A DNA stretch of 64,000 bases from Bacilli bacterium. GTDB lineage: Bacteria > Bacillota_I > Bacilli_A > RFN20 > CAG-826. This document shows positions 8,010 to 15,533 of the stretch, piece by piece (within the stretch, counting starts at the first letter, position 1; every line of letters begins with the position of its first letter). Location of the stretch: assembly GCA_024399115.1 (NCBI GenBank), contig JAKSHZ010000001.1, positions 1 to 64,000 of the forward strand. Reading direction: 5' to 3'. The notes under the pieces were generated by a model that did not search any database, had not been told where the DNA came from, and saw only the letters and a program-made list of their open reading frames with translations. The position numbers were made by a program, and so were the translations under genes.

Positions 8010-8192
8010 ATGACAGACCACGAAAGATTAATGGATTTATGCAAAAAAATTAAAAAAGGTGAAGTAATTATGAGTTATGAAGAAGAACGCAGAATTGCTG
8101 CCAAGTATCACGAAATGTCGCATACATCATCGGCAAAACGCAGAATGTTAATCGAACAACGTATGAAGTTATCACAAAAACCAAGTAAATAA
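8010..8192 (+). CDS. small basic unknown protein, 60 aa
   Basis: Starts one base after the stop of the previous gene, with TTAGGAG as SD. Rich in Lys, Arg, Glu (CKKIKKGEVIMSYEEERR), predicted helical. It ends the first small operon: a terminator follows at 8206. Confidence 0.5.
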   Translation: MTDHERLMDLCKKIKKGEVIMSYEEERRIAAKYHEMSHTSSAKRRMLIEQRMKLSQKPSK

Positions 8193-8205
8193 CGTATTGA
8201 ATATT

Positions 8206-8234
8206 AAAGGCTATCTCAACAGATAGCCTTTTTT
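8206..8234 (+). terminator. intrinsic terminator
   Basis: Stem AAAGGCTATCT (8206-8216) / AGATAGCCTTT (8221-8231), tetraloop CAAC, then T-run. It is followed by a leader TATTGAGTGCGTTAGTACTC and an SD for the 23-aa ORF at 8265. Confidence 0.8.
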
Positions 8235-8264
8235 ATTGAGTGCGTTAGTACTCAAGGAGAACAT

Positions 8265-8336
8265 ATGTACGAGATTTCAACAGACATTTATGAAGTTATC
8301 AACAGAGATGAACTTGACACATTACTTGATGAGTAG
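8265..8336 (+). CDS. very short ORF, 23 aa
   Basis: ATG at 8265 behind CAAGGAGAA, product MYEISTDIYEVINRDELDTL.... It lies between two terminators, each followed by a related leader. It could be a real microprotein or a leader peptide; the strong SD favours translation. Confidence 0.4.
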   Translation: MYEISTDIYEVINRDELDTLLDE

Positions 8337-8350
8337 TGTATCCAACACTT

Positions 8351-8378
8351 AAGCCTATTCACTCGAATAGGCTTTTTT
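8351..8378 (+). terminator. intrinsic terminator
   Basis: Stem AAGCCTATTC (8351-8360) / GAATAGGCTT (8365-8374) and T-run. The following leader TATTGGGTGCATTGGCACT resembles the one after the terminator at 8206. Confidence 0.8.
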
Positions 8379-8408
8379 ATTGGGTGCATTGGCACTAAGG
8401 AGAAAATT

Positions 8409-8585
8409 ATGGCAAGAGTTATTGAACAACTCAAAAACGACAACTTGAATGTTGTACTTGGTATTAGCGAAAACTTCGCTAGTGATATTTATGACTGTTT
8501 GAAAAAGGAAGATGAGCAGTTAGCTATCTACTTCATGGAACAGTGGAGATTTGCAAAGATTACTGGTCATTTAATGGCAAGATAA
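8409..8585 (+). CDS. small unknown protein, 58 aa
   Basis: ATG at 8409, SD TAAGGAGAA. Product MARVIEQLKNDNLNVVLGIS..., mostly helical with IYDCLKKEDEQLAIYFMEQW. No family recognised. Confidence 0.5.
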   Translation: MARVIEQLKNDNLNVVLGISENFASDIYDCLKKEDEQLAIYFMEQWRFAKITGHLMAR

Positions 8586-8590
8586 TTTTG

Positions 8591-8635
8591 TGGACTGTTT
8601 GTGGACTTTCTATTCCGTAAACAGTCCATCTTATT
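8591..8635 (+). terminator. terminator/attenuator hairpin
   Basis: Perfect 10-bp stem TGGACTGTTT (8591-8600) / AAACAGTCCA (8619-8628), loop of 18 bases. A related hairpin lies at 13342-13380. The U-tract is weak, so it may attenuate rather than stop transcription into the gene at 8649. Confidence 0.5.
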
Positions 8636-8648
8636 TAGGGTGGGAAAT

Positions 8649-8888
8649 ATGAAAACAGCAAATTATGAAGTATCAGAAGAAGAATGGGAACGCATTACAG
8701 GAGAAACTATGCCAACCAAGAAACAGAAGCAGAGAGCATTCGACTTAGCAGTCCATTCTCTCAAATCTAACCCCAACTTCCCTATCGAATGTTGGGTAAG
8801 TGGACTTGATGAACCTGAACGTTCACGAGTTTGGCAACGTGCGAAAGACTACGTTGAAAGTCTTAAGAATGAACTCAAATTTGAGTAA
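8649..8888 (+). CDS. unknown protein, 79 aa
   Basis: I choose the ATG at 8649 (MKTANYEVSEEEWERITGE) because GGGTGGG lies just before it; a longer frame from 8601 runs through the hairpin. The product is charged and helical with a Trp-rich region (FPIECWVSGLDEPERSRVWQ). No known family. Confidence 0.55.
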   Translation: MKTANYEVSEEEWERITGETMPTKKQKQRAFDLAVHSLKSNPNFPIECWVSGLDEPERSRVWQRAKDYVESLKNELKFE

Positions 8889-8899
8889 AGGAGCATTGT

Positions 8900-9220
8900 A
8901 TGGAATACATTGTAACAACAGTTCTTGATAACAAACAGAAATACTACTTCGTTGATGCAGAAAATGAAGAACAAGTTGGATTATCACTTGCAAAGTTGAT
9001 AAAACCAAATGAAAGAATTATGGAAATTGCAAATGCAGAATTAAAAGACAACTGCGATTTTTACACTATCTTCTTTTACGGAAATTATCCTTTCAATACA
9101 AGAACGGTAATTGATGTAGCACAGACAAAAGAAGAAGCATTGGGAATTACAGAAGCATTGAACAACACACAGGTTGTTCGTGGAACCTTCAGAGCAGAAG
9201 GTGTGAACTATTTAATTTAA
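8900..9220 (+). CDS. unknown protein, 106 aa
   Basis: SD AAAGGAG, ATG at 8900. N-terminal beta strands (YIVTTVLDNKQKYYFVDAENEEQ) and a helix rich in acidic residues. The layout resembles small phage proteins that carry an alternating DpnD-like strand pattern, but I see no clear signature. Confidence 0.5.
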   Translation: MEYIVTTVLDNKQKYYFVDAENEEQVGLSLAKLIKPNERIMEIANAELKDNCDFYTIFFYGNYPFNTRTVIDVAQTKEEALGITEALNNTQVVRGTFRAEGVNYLI

Positions 9221-9232
9221 GGAGTCATAATA

Positions 9233-9394
9233 ATGAAAAAATTCAAAGTACACTTTGGTAATCTGAACATTCTTGAATGTGGTCGTTCAGTTATCGTTTT
9301 GGCAAGAGATAAATATAAAGCAGAACGATTTGCAATTCTTCATTATCAGTACGATGACGAATTCATTATGTCTATCAATGAAATAAAGGAGTAA
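9233..9394 (+). CDS. small unknown protein, 53 aa
   Basis: ATG at 9233, SD TAAGGAG. Product MKKFKVHFGNLNILECGRSV..., alternating beta pattern and a short helix. Ends 3 bases before the next ATG. No family recognised. Confidence 0.5.
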   Translation: MKKFKVHFGNLNILECGRSVIVLARDKYKAERFAILHYQYDDEFIMSINEIKE

Positions 9395-9397
9395 GGT

Positions 9398-9787
9398 ATG
9401 GCTAGATATGATATTGTAGATGGTGTTAATCAGAGAATTACACAGAAATTAGTAGAACGAGAAGTTTACTGTTGTATGACTTACGAAGTCGAATATATGT
9501 TGCGTACTCAGTACAACACAAAAGACCCACTCATCACTGATGACGATGTGCAGAATGTATATGACGAAGAAACTGATACTTATGCAGAAGTTTTTGAATG
9601 GTGGGCAGTTTCTGATTGGTTTGGTGAAAAACTCAAAGAGAAAGGTGAAGTTATTATCGATAACATATGGGGTAAAACTTATTGGGGTCGATGTACAACA
9701 GGTCAGTCAATCTGTATTGACGGTGTAATTTTCGATATCGCTTATGATATGGGAATTCTTAAAGGTATGGAACATTCTTGGGAGTAG
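9398..9787 (+). CDS. unknown protein, 129 aa
   Basis: SD AAAGGAGTAAGG, ATG at 9398. It has a conserved-looking core of the kind seen in many phage small proteins: TYEVEYMLRTQYN..., FEWWAVSDWFGEKLKEKGEVI, and GKTYWGRCTTGQSICID. The Trp- and Cys-rich middle suggests a folded enzyme-like or binding domain, but no catalytic motif is visible. Confidence 0.6.
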   Translation: MARYDIVDGVNQRITQKLVEREVYCCMTYEVEYMLRTQYNTKDPLITDDDVQNVYDEETDTYAEVFEWWAVSDWFGEKLKEKGEVIIDNIWGKTYWGRCTTGQSICIDGVIFDIAYDMGILKGMEHSWE

Positions 9788-9790
9788 ATT

Positions 9791-9955
9791 ATGAAAAAAA
9801 ATACAAAAGAAACTGAGTTCGAAAAAGGTATTAAAATTCACAAAGATAAATGTGATGGAAAGATAGTTTTCATAACTGCTGTAGCAAAACCTAAGTCTAG
9901 ATATTACACAGTATATAAATGTGAAAAATGCAACACTGCATTTATAAATACATAG
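9791..9955 (+). CDS. small protein with a CxxC pair, 54 aa
   Basis: ATG at 9791, three bases after the previous stop. One Cys near residue 21 and CEKC near the C-terminus could make a small zinc site. Ends TAG; SD for the next gene overlaps. Confidence 0.5.
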   Translation: MKKNTKETEFEKGIKIHKDKCDGKIVFITAVAKPKSRYYTVYKCEKCNTAFINT

Positions 9956-9964
9956 GAGTAAGTT

Positions 9965-10132
9965 ATGAAAGGATACTTTTCGATATGGGGTTGTTACTAC
10001 GGTAAATGAGAGAAGATAGACCAAGCAAGTTCAGATGATGAAGCTTTCTATCTTGCTTGTGAATATCAAATGGCATTCGGTAGTGAATGGACTATCGAAG
10101 TAAGACACAAAGGAATGCACTTTGAGTGCTAA
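9965..10132 (+). pseudogene. small gene interrupted by in-frame TGA (or recoded)
   Basis: ATG at 9965 behind AGGAG opens a frame that meets TGA at 10007-10009 (codon 15) and then continues for 40 codons with protein-like content: EKIDQASSDDEAFYLACEY, then GSEWTIEVRHKG, ending TAA at 10132 exactly at the SD of the next gene. If TGA were Trp the product would be an uninterrupted 55-aa protein. Either a nonsense mutation or readthrough explains it. Confidence 0.5.
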
Positions 10133-10142
10133 GGAGTTGAAG

Positions 10143-10337
10143 ATGAAAATTGTAAACGTGATTATCGAAGAAAGATTATCAAGAACTACTGCCATTGAAA
10201 TCAATGACGATGAAGATGAATTCGATGCAATCGATAAGGCAAAGGAAATGTACTACAACGAAGAAATTGTCTTAGGTGCAGAAGATTTTTACTACCGTGA
10301 AATCGGTACAGATAACATTGAACTCACAAATTTCTAA
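10143..10337 (+). CDS. DpnD/PcfM-like small protein
   Basis: I choose the ATG at 10143, preceded by AAGGAG; the frame extends upstream only through a TTG. The 64-aa product begins MKIVNVIIEERLSRT and contains AIDKAKEMYYNEEIVL followed by EDFYYREI, the pattern of DpnD-PcfM family proteins. Members are common in phages and conjugative elements; their function is unknown. A shorter relative is encoded at 43310-43483. Confidence 0.6.
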   Translation: MKIVNVIIEERLSRTTAIEINDDEDEFDAIDKAKEMYYNEEIVLGAEDFYYREIGTDNIELTNF

Positions 10338-10348
10338 GGAGAATAAAA

Positions 10349-10762
10349 ATGTTTCAGACAACAGTAAACAAACTTAACAAGATATTTGATTGGGCAGAAG
10401 GTGAAATCGCAAAATTCAAAAGCAACCACGAAGAACAGGATTTCTATGACGGTGTACGCAGATTAAAACAGGCATTAGACGGTTCAGATCGATTTGGTGC
10501 GTTTGGAAACACTCATCGTAAGTATGCCGTAATGATACTCAACCCCGAAGATAACTCATTCCGTTGGGTAACTGAAATGAATGGTTGCGACAGAACTTTC
10601 AAGTATGAATACGGTAAACCTGCCTACTTCTTTGAAGACAGTTGGTGGTGTGAAGACTTTGTATCGGGTTGCATTTGTAATGGTTACAGTGCATTCATCG
10701 TAACAGTTCCTGACATCTTCAAGTATGAAGATTTTGTGAACCCAGAAAAGCCTACCGAATAA
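10349..10762 (+). CDS. unknown protein, 137 aa
   Basis: SD AAGGAGAA, ATG at 10349. N-terminal helix (MFQTTVNKLNKIFDWAEGEI) and an aromatic, Cys-containing C-terminal half (EDSWWCEDFVSGCICNGYSA). No domain recognised. In line with the flanking small genes and probably co-transcribed. Confidence 0.55.
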   Translation: MFQTTVNKLNKIFDWAEGEIAKFKSNHEEQDFYDGVRRLKQALDGSDRFGAFGNTHRKYAVMILNPEDNSFRWVTEMNGCDRTFKYEYGKPAYFFEDSWWCEDFVSGCICNGYSAFIVTVPDIFKYEDFVNPEKPTE

Positions 10763-10797
10763 GGTAGACTTTAATGTTTAACATAAAGGAGAATTGT

Positions 10798-10980
10798 ATG
10801 ACAAGAGAAGAATTGTATGAAGAACATGGTGCAAAAGATAGAGATGAATATCTCGAAAATCTTGCAGAAGAAAATGGTGTTGACCCTTGGGTAGTAAATG
10901 AACTCGCAGGGATGCTTGGTGAAGATGAAGACTTTGACGGTCTTGTTAGTTTTGTTGAAGACTTTGGAGGTATGTTCTAA
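10798..10980 (+). CDS. small acidic protein, 60 aa
   Basis: The ATG at 10798 (MTREELYEEHGAKDRDEYLE) follows AAAGGAGAAT and is preferred over an in-frame ATG at 10774. Strongly acidic. The stop TAA overlaps the ATG of the next gene (TAATG), so the pair is translationally coupled. Confidence 0.55.
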   Translation: MTREELYEEHGAKDRDEYLENLAEENGVDPWVVNELAGMLGEDEDFDGLVSFVEDFGGMF

Positions 10981-11663
10981 TGGATAAATATATGCCAGTT
11001 AAGTATTGGGTTGAAGATAATGAATTACATCGTGCCTACTTCGATAGAGAAGAAGATTTGTACGATAGTCCAAGAGATTTGGGTAACTTTGGAACAATGG
11101 TTTGTGGACATCCCAGATACAATCTCGGTGATATACAAGTAAAGACAAGAGAAGAATGGTTTGCAAACAAACCACTCAAAGCTGATACTCTTGTACTTCT
11201 TCCACTTGGACTTCTCGACCACAGTGGTCTGGCTATGTACATCGGTGGTGTAACAGACCCTTGGGATAGTAGTGAAGTTGGTTACATCTTTGTTCGTAAA
11301 GATAATCCCGAAGTAGTTGATTACAAGAAAACTCACACTTGGAAAGAAACAAAAGAATGGGCAGAAAACATCTTGCGTAGTGAAGTTGCAACTTATGATG
11401 CTTATCTTCACGGTGATGTTTATTACATCACAGAAGAAAAGTATGACGAAGAAACTGAAACTTGGGATAATGTTGACGGATATGGTGGTGTATATGTTGT
11501 AGATGATACATATCAGAAAGAACTGGAAAATGCAGTTTCTCATATTAAAGAATTCTCCGGCAACCACGAACTTTTCGATGAAGATGTAGCAAACGATGCA
11601 ATTGAACATCACACAATTGACATTCTCTGTGGTCAGAAAGTATTTGAGTTTATGGAGTCGTAA
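10980..11663 (+). CDS. conserved unknown protein, 227 aa
   Basis: Starts within the TAATG of the previous gene. The region GNFGTMVCGHPRYNLGD at about residues 36-52 is typical of a conserved phage/plasmid family of unknown function. Three acidic-aromatic segments follow (EVATYDAYLHGDVYYITEE, YGGVYVVDD). No catalytic motif can be assigned. The stop again overlaps the next ATG (TAATG). Confidence 0.6.
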   Translation: MDKYMPVKYWVEDNELHRAYFDREEDLYDSPRDLGNFGTMVCGHPRYNLGDIQVKTREEWFANKPLKADTLVLLPLGLLDHSGLAMYIGGVTDPWDSSEVGYIFVRKDNPEVVDYKKTHTWKETKEWAENILRSEVATYDAYLHGDVYYITEEKYDEETETWDNVDGYGGVYVVDDTYQKELENAVSHIKEFSGNHELFDEDVANDAIEHHTIDILCGQKVFEFMES

Positions 11664-11776
11664 TGGTAACTATCACACAGAAAGGAAAAACAACTTGGTA
11701 TGTAACAGTTAACGGTTGTGTGTGGAAGTTCTATTCACATACAAAAGCAAAGAAATTTGCAAGGAGTTTTGAATGA
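11663..11776 (+). CDS. small protein, 37 aa
   Basis: ATG at 11663 inside TAATG of the previous gene; stop TGA overlaps the next ATG (ATGA). Product MVTITQKGKTTWYVTVNGCV..., a likely three-strand sheet with a basic tail. The double overlap supports real translation. Confidence 0.5.
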   Translation: MVTITQKGKTTWYVTVNGCVWKFYSHTKAKKFARSFE

Positions 11777-12312
11777 ATGTTACAAACAATATACCAAACT
11801 GGGTGCCTAAATATTTGCGTAAAGATAAATATTGGCTTTATGACAAAATATTAGAAGCTCGTAAAGAAGAAGAACGTGGTCGTAAATACCTTAAGTCTGA
11901 AGAATATAAGCAGCACAGAATAGATTTTGCAAGATTTAGCAATGGAACAGATAAGCAAATCGGTAATCTCTATTATCAACTGACAAATGAATCTAACTTT
12001 GATTGCGTTGAATTGTTTGTATCACTCAGAAATCGAAAGTTCAAAATGTGGGATGGTGTAAAGGAATCAAATAAAAATGATATGAGATTTCTAAAATATG
12101 CAGAACATTACGGGACTGCACTTGAACCTAGAATTTACGGCAAGTATATGTTCTTTATGATTCAATGCCGAGAACAACCACCATATACTGCAATACTAAA
12201 ATGTTATGTACTAAAAGATGGTGAAGACAAATCTATCCCTGAGATTGATGAGTATGGCTGTGCATATGTCTTTAGAGAACAATGGAGAAGATATTTCTTA
12301 TATGCACAGTAA
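11773..12312 (+). CDS. unknown protein, 179 aa
   Basis: SD AAGGAGTTTTGA before the ATG at 11773. Basic N-terminal half with charged helices (DKILEARKEEERGRKYLKSE) and an aromatic C-terminal half. No recognised family; end of a coupled four-gene chain beginning at 10798. Confidence 0.55.
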   Translation: MNVTNNIPNWVPKYLRKDKYWLYDKILEARKEEERGRKYLKSEEYKQHRIDFARFSNGTDKQIGNLYYQLTNESNFDCVELFVSLRNRKFKMWDGVKESNKNDMRFLKYAEHYGTALEPRIYGKYMFFMIQCREQPPYTAILKCYVLKDGEDKSIPEIDEYGCAYVFREQWRRYFLYAQ

Positions 12313-12341
12313 GTTAGAAATATTTACATAGGAGAATTGAA

Positions 12342-12647
12342 ATGGAGAATAAAAAAGAATTTAGTAATGACTGGTGTTTCTCAGGCGAAATCGTAAGAGT
12401 TGCACCTTTCAAAGATGAAAACAGAAAGGACTTCTACGGAAGTGTAGTACTTCGTGGACAGTCAAAAAATGAACTCTTGTTCTACTCGAACATCTGTGAA
12501 CTTACAATCTTTATGCGTAAGAAAGAATGGGATTACTTCAACAAGGTCAAGAAGTGTTATGACAATGCAGAAATCTGTGGACACTTCGAACAGACAGCAA
12601 CAAAGACTAATCCTGTTAAGTTAGTAGCAGACTTGATACTTAATTAA
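12342..12647 (+). CDS. unknown protein, 101 aa, possible OB-like fold
   Basis: SD AGGAGAA, ATG at 12342. The strand pattern (CFSGEIVRVAPFKDENRKDF, YGSVVLRG, NELLFYSNI) and a KVKKCYDNAEICGHFEQTA segment suggest a small beta-barrel such as an OB fold, as in SSB-like proteins. This is inference from pattern only. Confidence 0.5.
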   Translation: MENKKEFSNDWCFSGEIVRVAPFKDENRKDFYGSVVLRGQSKNELLFYSNICELTIFMRKKEWDYFNKVKKCYDNAEICGHFEQTATKTNPVKLVADLILN

Positions 12648-12668
12648 ATCATAATAAAGGGTGGGAAA

Positions 12669-12818
12669 ATGAAAGTACACAGAATTGTAATTAAAAAAGG
12701 TAACTTGAAAAGAGAGATATACAAGAAAGCTGCGTGGCACGAAGAACACGAACTACTTACTTGTACATTAATTGCAGTAATTTTTTGGGCAGTCGCTTTG
12801 ACTGCCTTTTGTATTTAA
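12669..12818 (+). CDS. small membrane protein candidate, 49 aa
   Basis: ATG at 12669 behind GGGTGGG. Basic N-terminus and a hydrophobic C-terminus (LLTCTLIAVIFWAVALTAFC) that would span the membrane. A GGCAGTC/GACTGCC hairpin with T-run (12788-12810) lies inside the coding end, so the segment may double as a terminator, or the ORF may be non-coding leader. Confidence 0.4.
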   Translation: MKVHRIVIKKGNLKREIYKKAAWHEEHELLTCTLIAVIFWAVALTAFCI

Positions 12819-12830
12819 CGGAGGTCTTAT

Positions 12831-13022
12831 ATGGATTTGAACGAAGTTCAGTTGGAAACTTACACATCGATGGAAGTATCACTCACTGCTAAAGGAACTG
12901 CTCAGTGGTGCATTAAAGCAAAGTACCCTACTCCAGAAGCAACTCGTGAAGCATTGGAAAAAGGTATCAAGATGTTGCGTGAAGAAATCGCAAAGCAGGG
13001 ATTAAAAGAAGCAGGTATCTAA
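12831..13022 (+). CDS. unknown protein, 63 aa
   Basis: SD CGGAGG, ATG at 12831. Beta-strand start (VQLETYTSMEVSLTAKGTA) then an amphipathic helix (EATREALEKGIKMLREEIAK). No family recognised. Confidence 0.5.
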   Translation: MDLNEVQLETYTSMEVSLTAKGTAQWCIKAKYPTPEATREALEKGIKMLREEIAKQGLKEAGI

Positions 13023-13064
13023 CACGGAGAGTTTATCAGCTTATAAAAGCAAAGGAGAAGTCTT

Positions 13065-13331
13065 ATGAAGAAGTTGTATTACGAATACAGTTAGTTGGAA
13101 AAGTTTATTACTCTTCTAACTAACACACATGGTTATGAATGTATTCAGACTTGGGAAGGATGTTTAGGTATAGGCAATTGGATCTGTTGTCCACCCGATG
13201 ATAAACATTACTTCTTTGTCATTCACGAAGAGTATGCAAACGAATGGTCTAGCAGACATTGGATGATGAAATGCAGAAAACTTCCTAAACAATGGGAAGA
13301 TGAATATAGACGTTGGGAAGAAAGCGATTAG
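13065..13331 (+). pseudogene. gene with in-frame TAG at codon 10 (or TTG restart)
   Basis: ATG at 13065 behind AAAGGAG opens MKKLYYEYS, meets TAG at 13092-13094, and the same frame runs on for 79 more codons (LEKFITLLTNTHGYECIQTW, then an aromatic-rich C-terminus WEDEYRRWEESD). The downstream part could restart at the TTG at 13095 but no SD sits at the right distance. Readthrough, mutation or restart are all possible. Confidence 0.5.
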
Positions 13332-13341
13332 GACAATTTAT

Positions 13342-13380
13342 GGACTGTTTATGGAATATCAATTCTATGAACAGTCTTTT
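13342..13380 (+). terminator. intrinsic terminator before the reverse transcriptase
   Basis: GGACTGTT (13342-13349) pairs with AACAGTCT (13370-13377), mostly 7-8 bp, then a T-run. It shares the stem core with the hairpin at 8591. It separates the small-gene block from the reverse-transcriptase locus. Confidence 0.6.
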
Positions 13381-13441
13381 TCTTTAACAATATGAGTAGC
13401 AAATGACAGTTTACAAGTTAGAAAACTTCAAGGAGAATATA

Positions 13442-14716
13442 ATGACAAACTTCTTTCTGAACAAACTATTCACAACACCAGAACTGCTTGATAAATACAC
13501 AAAGAAAGCGATTGATAAGCATATCAATAAGGCAATGATTAACAACTCGTTTTCTAATCAGAACGACTTGAATATCATCTATCACAAAATCGCAGACGGT
13601 CAGTACAAAATTGCACCAAGTCATATGGGTGAAGTACCTAAAGACGATGGTACAATGCGTACTGTTTACATCAACGAAGGATTTGATAGAGTCCTTATTG
13701 CTTACTACAACGATATGTTCTTTCAGTATTGCTCTGAAAGAATACATAAACAGTGTAAGTCTTATCAGACAGGAATTGGGACAGGCAGAGTTGTTAAGGA
13801 ATTAATTAAATATATTTCAGAATGTAAGTCAAACGACATAGGTGCAAAACTTGACTTGTCTAAGTACTTCGATACACCACAAATCGAATACATAGATAAG
13901 GAGTTTGCTTACATCGAAAGTAAGTTCGGTGAAGATGCCGGGTTAAATGCTCTTAAAGAGTTCTATCATATGAATTGGGTATTTGACTTAAAAGGCAACT
14001 TGGTTGAACACTATCACTCTTTAGGACAGGGAGTAAGTACTGCTAGTTACTTAGCAGATGCACTGCTCTATCACATCGACAAAGAAATCTCTGAAAAGTA
14101 TGACGTTTATTACGTCAGATATTCTGATGACATTTGTATCATCGGTAAAGAATGGAAGAAAGCCTTTGATAGAGTTTCTGAGATGTTGAATGATATGAAC
14201 CTTACTCTTAATCCAAAGAAGATAGAGTTCCTTACAAAAGATAAATACTTCAAGTTCTTAGGTTTCTCATTACGTAATGAAGATATAACAATATCTAAAT
14301 CACGTCTTGAGAAGTTCAAGAAAGAGATTATCAAACTGACACTTAAGTCAAAACGTAAGACATTAGACGGTGTTGTTCACGATGTAATCTACTTCCTTTA
14401 CGGCAAAGGTGATTACTCTTGGGCAACTTCAATGTTGAATACGATTAATGTTATTGAAGATATCCAAGAGCTGAACAGTTTTGTAATGGACTGTATTCGT
14501 GGTTGGTACTTCAATAAACGGAAGATCAAGTTCATTGGTAATCTTGGTTATGAGAATAGACTTGATAAGAAAGGTGTTGTTACTCGTGGAACAGGTTCTG
14601 CTGTTACTACAATGAGAACAAAGATGCCTGAAATTAAAGGCTATCTCAGTCTTGAAATGATGAGAGAGTTAATGATTATGGATAAACGTATCTACAAATC
14701 TAAACTCTCTGCCTAG
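13442..14716 (+). CDS. reverse transcriptase associated with a tandem hairpin array
   Basis: 424 aa from the ATG at 13442, chosen because AAGGAGAATATA precedes it; the frame extends 39 bases upstream without an SD. RT motifs in order: KLDLSKYFDT (first catalytic Asp, residue ~138), SLGQGVSTASYLADALL (~193-209, the QG motif of palm/fingers), and VRYSDDICII with YSDD at 227-230, followed by LNPKKIEFL and FKFLGF. These residues are those of an active polymerase. No endonuclease, maturase or other enzymatic domain is visible; the C-terminal ~150 residues are a basic, helical thumb-like region. It is not clearly of the DGR, group II intron or a retron type I can name. The gene is followed at once by two copies of a hairpin repeat unit and, three genes later, by four more, so these RNAs are the likely templates or partners. 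Confidence 0.85.
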   Translation: MTNFFLNKLFTTPELLDKYTKKAIDKHINKAMINNSFSNQNDLNIIYHKIADGQYKIAPSHMGEVPKDDGTMRTVYINEGFDRVLIAYYNDMFFQYCSERIHKQCKSYQTGIGTGRVVKELIKYISECKSNDIGAKLDLSKYFDTPQIEYIDKEFAYIESKFGEDAGLNALKEFYHMNWVFDLKGNLVEHYHSLGQGVSTASYLADALLYHIDKEISEKYDVYYVRYSDDICIIGKEWKKAFDRVSEMLNDMNLTLNPKKIEFLTKDKYFKFLGFSLRNEDITISKSRLEKFKKEIIKLTLKSKRKTLDGVVHDVIYFLYGKGDYSWATSMLNTINVIEDIQELNSFVMDCIRGWYFNKRKIKFIGNLGYENRLDKKGVVTRGTGSAVTTMRTKMPEIKGYLSLEMMRELMIMDKRIYKSKLSA

Positions 14717-14889
14717 GAACTTGCTTAGAATAAAGCAGATATGCAAGAGAGATTAATCTTTATGAATACCTGTTTTGTATATAGCTTCTAACCAGATTGA
14801 CAAGCCTTAACATGCCAGTAAATCTGGTTTGAAGCTATTCATACAGGTAATTAATCAGCAACCTACATCTCTATTCTCTAATCTTTGAG
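14717..14889 (+). repeat. RT-array unit 1
   Basis: Begins right after the RT stop. Conserved 5' part ends in ATCTTTAT (14756-14763). Variable hairpin 14769-14847 has stem segments TAGCTTC/GAAGCTA and CCAGATT/AATCTGG, apex containing CCTTAAC. Conserved 3' part TAATCA (14852-14857), 27 bases, TTGAG (14885-14889). Confidence 0.7.
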
Positions 14890-15062
14890 CATATCTTGAT
14901 ATGGTAATCAGACATCATAAGAAACATCTCGATTTATAAGCGACAGGTAAATAGTTATGCAGCCCCTGCGATGATTCAGGGTTTACTCCCTGAATGATAG
15001 CAGTGGCTGCAATATTTACCTTCGTTAATCAAAATTTTAAATCAATACCACACAGTTTTGAA
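14890..15062 (+). repeat. RT-array unit 2
   Basis: Hairpin 14945-15021: outer AGGTAAAT/ATTTACCT, inner ATTCAGGG/CCCTGAAT, loop TTTACT. 5' part ends GATTTATAAG; 3' part TAATCA (15026-15031) then 26 bases to TTGAA (15058-15062). Period to unit 1 is 173 bases. The SD of the gene at 15081 follows. Confidence 0.7.
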
Positions 15063-15080
15063 TGATGTTAAGGAGTGTTT

Positions 15081-15533
15081 ATGACAATCTATGAACAGTT
15101 AATTGACGGAGTAACAAAAGGTCAGTCGTATTACATAAACTTCAAAACTAGGGACTTGAAATTGAATAAGAAGTTCTTGGTAAAGAATGGTAAGTATGAC
15201 GGTGAATATGGGTTCCTGCCTTGTAAGGCTAGAGAACATATCGAAGAACTGTTTGATGAATATTATTTTTCAAATAGTTGTGAACGAAGTGATATGAAAT
15301 CCACATACTTCATTGCTCTTGATAATGAAGAGATAAGTATAGAAGAAGCCGTATGTGGTGAAAGTCGCTTCATAGCACAAGCAAAGTTGGAAGGATATGT
15401 ACTTGGACTAATTCTAAGTAACTGTCCTTGGTCAGAAATAGCCTACAACGAAAAGGATTTTGTATGGCAATCAAAAAATAATAAGAACCTAATTGTATGG
15501 AAAGAATGGTTCAAGGAGATGAATGATGCTTAA
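15081..15533 (+). CDS. unknown protein in the RT locus, 150 aa
   Basis: ATG at 15081 behind TAAGGAG; a GTG six bases earlier overlaps the SD and is not used. The sequence (MTIYEQLIDGVTKGQSYYIN, FLPCKAREHIEELFDEYYFS, ESRFIAQAKLEGYVLGLILS) shows mixed alpha/beta content and no recognised motif. It sits between the two blocks of hairpin units and overlaps the next gene by 11 bases, so it belongs to the RT operon. It could be an effector or accessory factor; that is inferred from position only. Confidence 0.6.
   Translation: MTIYEQLIDGVTKGQSYYINFKTRDLKLNKKFLVKNGKYDGEYGFLPCKAREHIEELFDEYYFSNSCERSDMKSTYFIALDNEEISIEEAVCGESRFIAQAKLEGYVLGLILSNCPWSEIAYNEKDFVWQSKNNKNLIVWKEWFKEMNDA

Noticed and set aside
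11025-11612. 195-aa minus-strand ORF
   Set aside because: It is the shadow of the conserved gene at 10980-11663, with Phe/Ile/Cys-rich sequence and no SD.
9965-13331. Genome-wide recoding of TAG or TGA
   Set aside because: Many genes here, such as the RT (TAG at 14714) and the small gene at 8265, end at TAG, and others end at TGA overlapping the next start, so these codons are normal stops.
13442-15075. Group II intron
   Set aside because: The RT lacks maturase and HNH endonuclease regions, no gene is split around it, and the hairpins do not show a domain V.
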